Shown in pieces: positions 56,144 through 59,840 of a DNA stretch of 59,840 nucleotides. The position numbers and the translations under genes were made by a program. The notes beneath the pieces were generated by a model. That model did no database searches. It was not told where the DNA came from and saw only the letters and a list, made by a program, of their open reading frames with translations. Origin of the DNA: Nostoc sp. LEGE 06077 (lineage in GTDB: Bacteria > Cyanobacteriota > Cyanobacteriia > Cyanobacteriales > Nostocaceae). Location: positions 1 to 59,840 of the forward strand of contig NZ_JADEWI010000045.1 in NCBI RefSeq assembly GCF_015207705.1. The letters run 5' to 3'. Positions within the stretch are counted from its first letter, which is position 1, and each line of letters begins with the position of its first letter.

Positions 56144-57142
56144 CTATTGACCATTGACATCAGGTACTTCTCTACCTAACCAAGATTTAGAATCTACTTG
56201 CGTATCAGAGACTATTGAGCGAATACCCTCGAAGGCCGCCGGAATGGTGCGAGGGTCGATAAACATCACCTTGCTGCTATCACTTTTACCGATAGTCGCG
56301 CCCATATCTAAATAACCCAAAGCAAACAGAACTTCTAAGGCTTTACTAGCACTGGGGTTAGTGTTAATTTTTTGGGCAATAATTTCGGCTGACTCAGCAA
56401 TGGCTTGGGCTTTGAGAACTTGCTGTTGGCGTTCGGCTTGGGCTTTGAGAACGATCGCTTTTTGTTCTGCTTCCGCGTTTAAAACAACTGATTTTTGCCG
56501 GGCTTCTGCATCTAAAATTTGCGCTTCGGCTTTACCTCTAGCACTATTGACTGCTGCTTCTCGTTCACCCTCAGAATTTAAAATTGCCGCCCGTCTACGT
56601 CGTTCAGCGGACATTTGCATTTCCATTGATTCTTGTACTGCTTTAGAGGGGATTAAATCTCGCAGTTCTACCCTTGTTACTTTCACACCCCAAGGATCTG
56701 TGGCAATGTCTAAATCGCGTAACAAAAGTTCATTGATTTGCGTACGGGCGGTAAAAGTTTCATCTAACTCTAGTTGTCCCATTTCTGAACGAATTTGAGT
56801 TAGTACCAAGTTTGTCATTGCTAACTGAAGATTTTCTACCTTGTACCAGGCTTTTTCCATATCGACAATCCGCCAGTACACCACTGCATCTACTTCAATG
56901 CTAACGTTGTCGCGGGTGATACATTTTTGCGGGGGAATATCTAAAACCTTTTCGCGGATGGTTTGTTGGTAGACGATTTTATCTAAAAAAGGCACAACAA
57001 AATTCAGTCCTGGTTCTAGCTTTTTGTTATAGCTCCCCACTCTTTCTACTAAAGCTTCGTTACCTTGACTGATAATTCTTACCGAACCAGCCACCGCAGA
57101 GCCACCAAGGGCTAAAAAGACTAATAAAAAAAACTGTTCCAC
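56144..57142 (-). CDS. SPFH/stomatin-like protein (slipin/QmcA type)
   Basis: 332 residues. N-terminal membrane helix ([18 protein letters not shown]), then the SPFH/PHB domain ([33 protein letters not shown] and [11 protein letters not shown]-like), and a long alanine/glutamate coiled coil ([20 protein letters not shown]...). The C-terminus carries a conserved helix [12 protein letters not shown]. Slipins scaffold membrane microdomains; the partner NfeD gene lies 58 bp upstream on the same strand. Confidence 0.92.
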   Translation of the reverse strand: MEQFFLLVFLALGGSAVAGSVRIISQGNEALVERVGSYNKKLEPGLNFVVPFLDKIVYQQTIREKVLDIPPQKCITRDNVSIEVDAVVYWRIVDMEKAWYKVENLQLAMTNLVLTQIRSEMGQLELDETFTARTQINELLLRDLDIATDPWGVKVTRVELRDLIPSKAVQESMEMQMSAERRRRAAILNSEGEREAAVNSARGKAEAQILDAEARQKSVVLNAEAEQKAIVLKAQAERQQQVLKAQAIAESAEIIAQKINTNPSASKALEVLFALGYLDMGATIGKSDSSKVMFIDPRTIPAAFEGIRSIVSDTQVDSKSWLGREVPDVNGQ

Positions 57143-57200
57143 TGTAGATCTCCTGGTTATTAAATATTTTAGATGTCATCTAAACTACTTCATACTTCAG

Positions 57201-57632
57201 TTAAGAATGCAATATATTTTCTGGCATGACAATTAACGTAGTGCCTTCTCTTCTAACAACATAAACTCGTTGATGGGGAGCCACATCGAGTTTGTCATCA
57301 TCACATTTAGCACGCCAAGAATTGCCTTCATATAGCACTCGCCCCGCTTTACCTGCTGGAATTTCTGTTAATGTTTCAGCTACAACTGCATCTTGAATTT
57401 TTGAGTTACGTCGTCGCGGTTGTAAATACCGCCGGGACAATACCACCAACATTGTAGAAAGCAATAGCCAAATTCCTACTTGCAGCCATAAACTTAAACC
57501 AAGTTGAGACAGTAGCGCCACCGCAAAGGCACTAATTCCCATCATGAAGGCGACAAAAGCTGATGGTAAAAATAACTCTAATAAACACAAACCTGATCCA
57601 GCTAGGAGCCAAATTAAAGTAGAACTTGGCAT
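57201..57632 (-). CDS. NfeD-like membrane protein
   Basis: 143 residues: two to three N-terminal hydrophobic helices (to about 72) and a C-terminal OB-like beta domain (AGKAGRVLYEGNSWRAKCDDD, VYVVRREGTTLIV). NfeD proteins partner slipins and are believed to regulate them. Short form without the Clp-type protease domain. The gene is immediately upstream of the SPFH gene in one unit. Confidence 0.88.
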   Translation of the reverse strand: MPSSTLIWLLAGSGLCLLELFLPSAFVAFMMGISAFAVALLSQLGLSLWLQVGIWLLLSTMLVVLSRRYLQPRRRNSKIQDAVVAETLTEIPAGKAGRVLYEGNSWRAKCDDDKLDVAPHQRVYVVRREGTTLIVMPENILHS

Positions 57633-57911
57633 AGAGCCATCCTAGACACTACATTTACACGAAGGATTTCTGAGATTAGATCCACTGATAAATAGATGTT
57701 TTACAGAAAGCAAACCTTGGTCTTTTGAGAATTAATTTTGATTAATTGTCAGTGACAAGATGTAGCCAGTGGTACACAAAACCAGTTTATTCTAGGCAGC
57801 AAGTCTTTGACACCTGAATGTAATCGAAATTCACGAGTGAATTTTTTGGCAAATGTTTATAGCAGGTGACAGGGGACAGGTGACAGAGTGAAAAGTCTTT
57901 GATTGTCTAAG
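57633..57911. other. Upstream region of the NfeD-SPFH unit
   Basis: About 280 bp without an ORF; GGTGACAGGGGACAGGTGACAG at 57866-57890 is another heptamer-type repeat. Confidence 0.4.
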
Positions 57912-58070
57912 AGGTTGTTTGAAAAGTAGTTATCTGTGATTATAAGCACTTATTGATCCCCCCAACCCCCCTTAAAAAAGCAGGGAACTGAATTAAAGTC
58001 CCTCTTTTTAAGGGGATTTAGGGGGATCTAAAATGTTTTGCTACCAATGAGATGACTTTCCAAACATCCT
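57912..58070. repeat. MITE-like element with nested GATCCCCC palindrome
   Basis: Ends AGGTTGTTTGAAAAGTAGTT and, on the other strand, AGGATGTTTGGAAAGTCATC. A nested inverted repeat of GATCCCCCCAACCCCCCTT-type sequence spans about 57955-58029. It ends 43 bp from the stop of the gene at 58113. Confidence 0.7.
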
Positions 58071-58112
58071 TGAAGAACGATCGCATTTTTTTGTGATATT
58101 TGTACCTTAGCC

Positions 58113-59069
58113 TCAAGGTGCAATGGGTTTAGAAACTTCTGGAGCGAGAATGAGCAAATGCCCTGGATCACCTTCTTGAATAGCGATTACTGCTGGACGG
58201 TTATTCGGTGGAGCATTTGGTGGTAGTGTGGAGAACAAATAAATCCAACCGCTACGTTCTAGAAGTAAGCGCCAAACTCTCGGCTGTTGTGGATTACTGA
58301 CATCAGTATCTTCTTTACCGCGGAGGTCTTCAAATAAACCTCTATCGCCAATTATTTTGTAGCCTTTTAACAGTGGATCAGTAAACTCATCTTCCAGTTT
58401 ACGTCCCGCGACAAATTTTTCTCCTGGGGTAATAAAAGCAATTACAGGTAAGGTGGAATTTTGCCCCGCATCTCGCCTTGCATCAGCAATGCCTTGCCAC
58501 TGGGCTAACCAAAAGATGACAATTAAAACCCAAGATACAATCACAATTTCATTGACAAGCGATCGCAAAAAATCTACTAACCGCAGCTGTTGAGAACTGT
58601 AGTTAACCAGAGAATTGAGAAATCTAGCTGTGATTGACCGCCGATGTTGAGTTGCGCGGATGATGCCATTTGATACATCGTGAAAGCTATTAAGTATAAA
58701 TTCGCTAGTGATTCTAATTAACCATAGAGTCATGTTAATAGCGATCGCCGCCAACAAAAAAGCGATCGCTGTTCTGCATATTGTCCAACCATCCCCAAGA
58801 AATATTTGTATGGGAACTATGAGAAACGACTGTGCAGGTAAATCTAGGTTAGAAATTTCTAGTTGGAAAAAATAAAAATATGCCCAACGGTAAATCCAAC
58901 CTGCAAAGAAAAGAGCCGCACCTAGTAAACCAACTACACTAGTAAATTTGCCTAAAATATTTATATCTGCCGTCGGATTGGGGTTGGAAGTCACAAAAGC
59001 ACTCCAAGAGATGACCAAAAAATAAATAAACGTAAAGTAAGTTAGCGACAGTCCCGCCTCGGAATTCAT
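58113..59069 (-). CDS. Multi-pass membrane protein, start within a repeat
   Basis: 319 residues from the ATG at 59067-59069 (MNSEAGLSLTYFTFIYF); an ATG eight codons further up is also open and lies in the same repeat. Five to six hydrophobic helices occupy about 1-215; a soluble tail follows with FITPGEKFVAGRKLEDEF and WRLLLERSGWIYLFSTLPPN. Family not recognised. The first ~8 codons derive from a dispersed repeat (59051-59178), so the original start was probably replaced. Confidence 0.6.
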   Translation of the reverse strand: MNSEAGLSLTYFTFIYFLVISWSAFVTSNPNPTADINILGKFTSVVGLLGAALFFAGWIYRWAYFYFFQLEISNLDLPAQSFLIVPIQIFLGDGWTICRTAIAFLLAAIAINMTLWLIRITSEFILNSFHDVSNGIIRATQHRRSITARFLNSLVNYSSQQLRLVDFLRSLVNEIVIVSWVLIVIFWLAQWQGIADARRDAGQNSTLPVIAFITPGEKFVAGRKLEDEFTDPLLKGYKIIGDRGLFEDLRGKEDTDVSNPQQPRVWRLLLERSGWIYLFSTLPPNAPPNNRPAVIAIQEGDPGHLLILAPEVSKPIAP

Positions 59070-59178
59070 TCCGAGTCTTATAGCGCAAGTCATCTCAAGA
59101 TGACTCAACCCAAAATTTCTTTCAGTCCACGCTTTGTGGACTTTGGCTATGAGCCTAGAACTAAAGTTCCAGGCGGGA
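59051..59178. repeat. Hairpin-array dispersed repeat
   Basis: Outer inverted ends GTCCCGCCT (59051-59059) and AGGCGGGAT (59171-59179). Inside lie four small stems: CTCGGAATTCATTCCGAG, CATCTCAAGATG, GTCCACGCTTTGTGGAC and GCCTAGAACTAAAGTTCCAGGC. The element covers the start of the gene at 58113. Confidence 0.7.
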
Positions 59179-59380
59179 TGTGGTTGAACATGAAAATTTT
59201 TGATTTGTCTGTACGCCGCAGCATTTCCAACAAGAGAGCTAGAGTGGGATAAAAACCCATTGGTGTATATACACCGTATTTCTTAAATCAATCAATTTAT
59301 TTTCCGTTATTTTACGGAAATTTGCTAAATAGTAAGGAAGTTAAATAAAAAATTAATACATAAAAAACAGTGTAAAGACT

Positions 59381-59743
59381 ATGGCAGCTTTTCTGAAAGT
59401 AATGTTTGCAGGAGTTTTGATGACAGGGGGAGTGCTGGCAGCAAACACCATATCTGCAATTGCCAAAGAAGTCAAGACAGGAAATTTATTACTAGCACAA
59501 ACACCAGCAAAATCACAGGCTATAGCATTGCCTATCGCTTTACCAGATTCAGCAGAGATTTCTTTAAAAGACGGAGAATCGTTGAGTGGTACGGTAATTA
59601 AAGTAGATGCTCAAGGACAAACATTAACAATTCAGCGTAGGAGCGACACCAACACTCGCTCTATTCCTCTAAGCAAAATTGACAAAGTACTGTTCAAAAA
59701 TGCCGCTGGTTATCCCTCTTCTGTCACTTTCCGAGTATTCTAA
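59381..59743 (+). CDS. Small secreted protein, unknown
   Basis: 120 residues with a signal peptide (MAAFLKVMFAGVLMTGGVLA...), cleavage near ISAIA. The mature part is a short beta-rich domain: SLKDGESLSGTVIKVDAQGQ, LTIQRRSDTNTRSIPLSKID, which resembles an Sm/SH3-like barrel; not assigned. The start is supported by position and by the signal peptide. Near the window's edge and a transposase. Confidence 0.65.
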   Translation: MAAFLKVMFAGVLMTGGVLAANTISAIAKEVKTGNLLLAQTPAKSQAIALPIALPDSAEISLKDGESLSGTVIKVDAQGQTLTIQRRSDTNTRSIPLSKIDKVLFKNAAGYPSSVTFRVF

Positions 59744-59786
59744 ATAAAAGGATTAAAAGAAAAAACTCTGGAAGGTAAGCAGGGCA

Positions 59787-59840
59787 ATGGATGTGGAATT
59801 ACAAATCCTGAAACATTTACGTCGAGACGCTCACCCAACA
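59787..59840 (+). CDS. Transposase start, IS701-like (runs off the window)
   Basis: An ATG at 59787 with CTGGAAGGTAAG upstream opens 18 codons to the edge, MDVELQILKHLRRDAHPT. From memory this is the N-terminus of cyanobacterial IS701-family transposases. Too short for a firm call. Confidence 0.4.
   Translation, partial: MDVELQILKHLRRDAHPT

Overview
The window looks like chromosome of a filamentous, probably heterocyst-forming cyanobacterium of the Nostoc/Anabaena/Calothrix type. This rests on very frequent HIP1 octamers (GCGATCGC), heptameric tandem repeats and small dispersed palindromes between genes, a light-dependent protochlorophyllide reductase, an FtsH2-like thylakoid protease, cyanobacteria-type sensor kinases and Ser/Thr kinases, and a PEP-CTERM protein. 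Base composition is AT-rich and even, with no large foreign island. Both ends run into transposase starts (IS630-like at base 1, probably IS701-like at the right edge).

Layout. 1-2.6 kb: transposase start, orphan ParD-like antitoxin, membrane GTPase. 2.7-6.5 kb: an ACP-like/unknown gene pair, a class D beta-lactamase, a small membrane protein and a subtilase. 6.8-7.8 kb: a graveyard where a frameshifted unknown gene and an XdhC C-terminus, each missing its 5' part, meet head to head. 8.2-13 kb: two paralogous multi-PAS histidine kinases, the first with a decayed ATPase site. 13-16.4 kb: membrane proteins and a sterol desaturase/SDR fusion. 16.8-20.5 kb: an OmpR-type two-component system divergent from two small secreted proteins and a gutted intradiol dioxygenase; a 14-bp palindrome, TTACASWTTTGTAA, lies upstream of the regulator and of both secreted genes and is the best candidate for a new small regulon. 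20.7-24.4 kb: small conserved proteins, an HMA2-like protein and a glycosyltransferase. 24.9-28.8 kb: gluconokinase, protochlorophyllide reductase, a YbjN-like protein and a seven-repeat FG-GAP protein. 29.2-34.6 kb: aminopeptidase P and an 1126-residue fusion of an amino-acid-permease-like domain to PAS-GGDEF-EAL, followed by a relic gene. 34.6-42.2 kb: SDR, histidine decarboxylase, ftsH, a secreted protein, gltX and tRNA-Asp. 42.4-48 kb: two tandem Ser/Thr kinases sharing an unassigned C-terminal domain, a phytase-like esterase and a PEP-CTERM protein. 48.4-59.8 kb: RecB-like nuclease, cysteine/cystine-lyase-like enzyme with a glycosyltransferase, a protein with a restriction-endonuclease-like N-terminus, purS-purQ, a zur-like regulator, an SPFH/NfeD pair, a membrane protein whose start lies in a repeat, and a small secreted protein.

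Working together. Housekeeping blocks (purSQ, gltX with tRNA-Asp, ftsH, por) alternate with signalling genes (four histidine/c-di-GMP sensors, one response regulator, two Ser/Thr kinases). The clearest functional units are the two-component system with its palindrome-marked targets, SPFH+NfeD, purS+purQ, and the class V enzyme with its downstream glycosyltransferase. A striking architectural theme is that nearly every repeat element in the window starts within about 45 bp of a stop codon.
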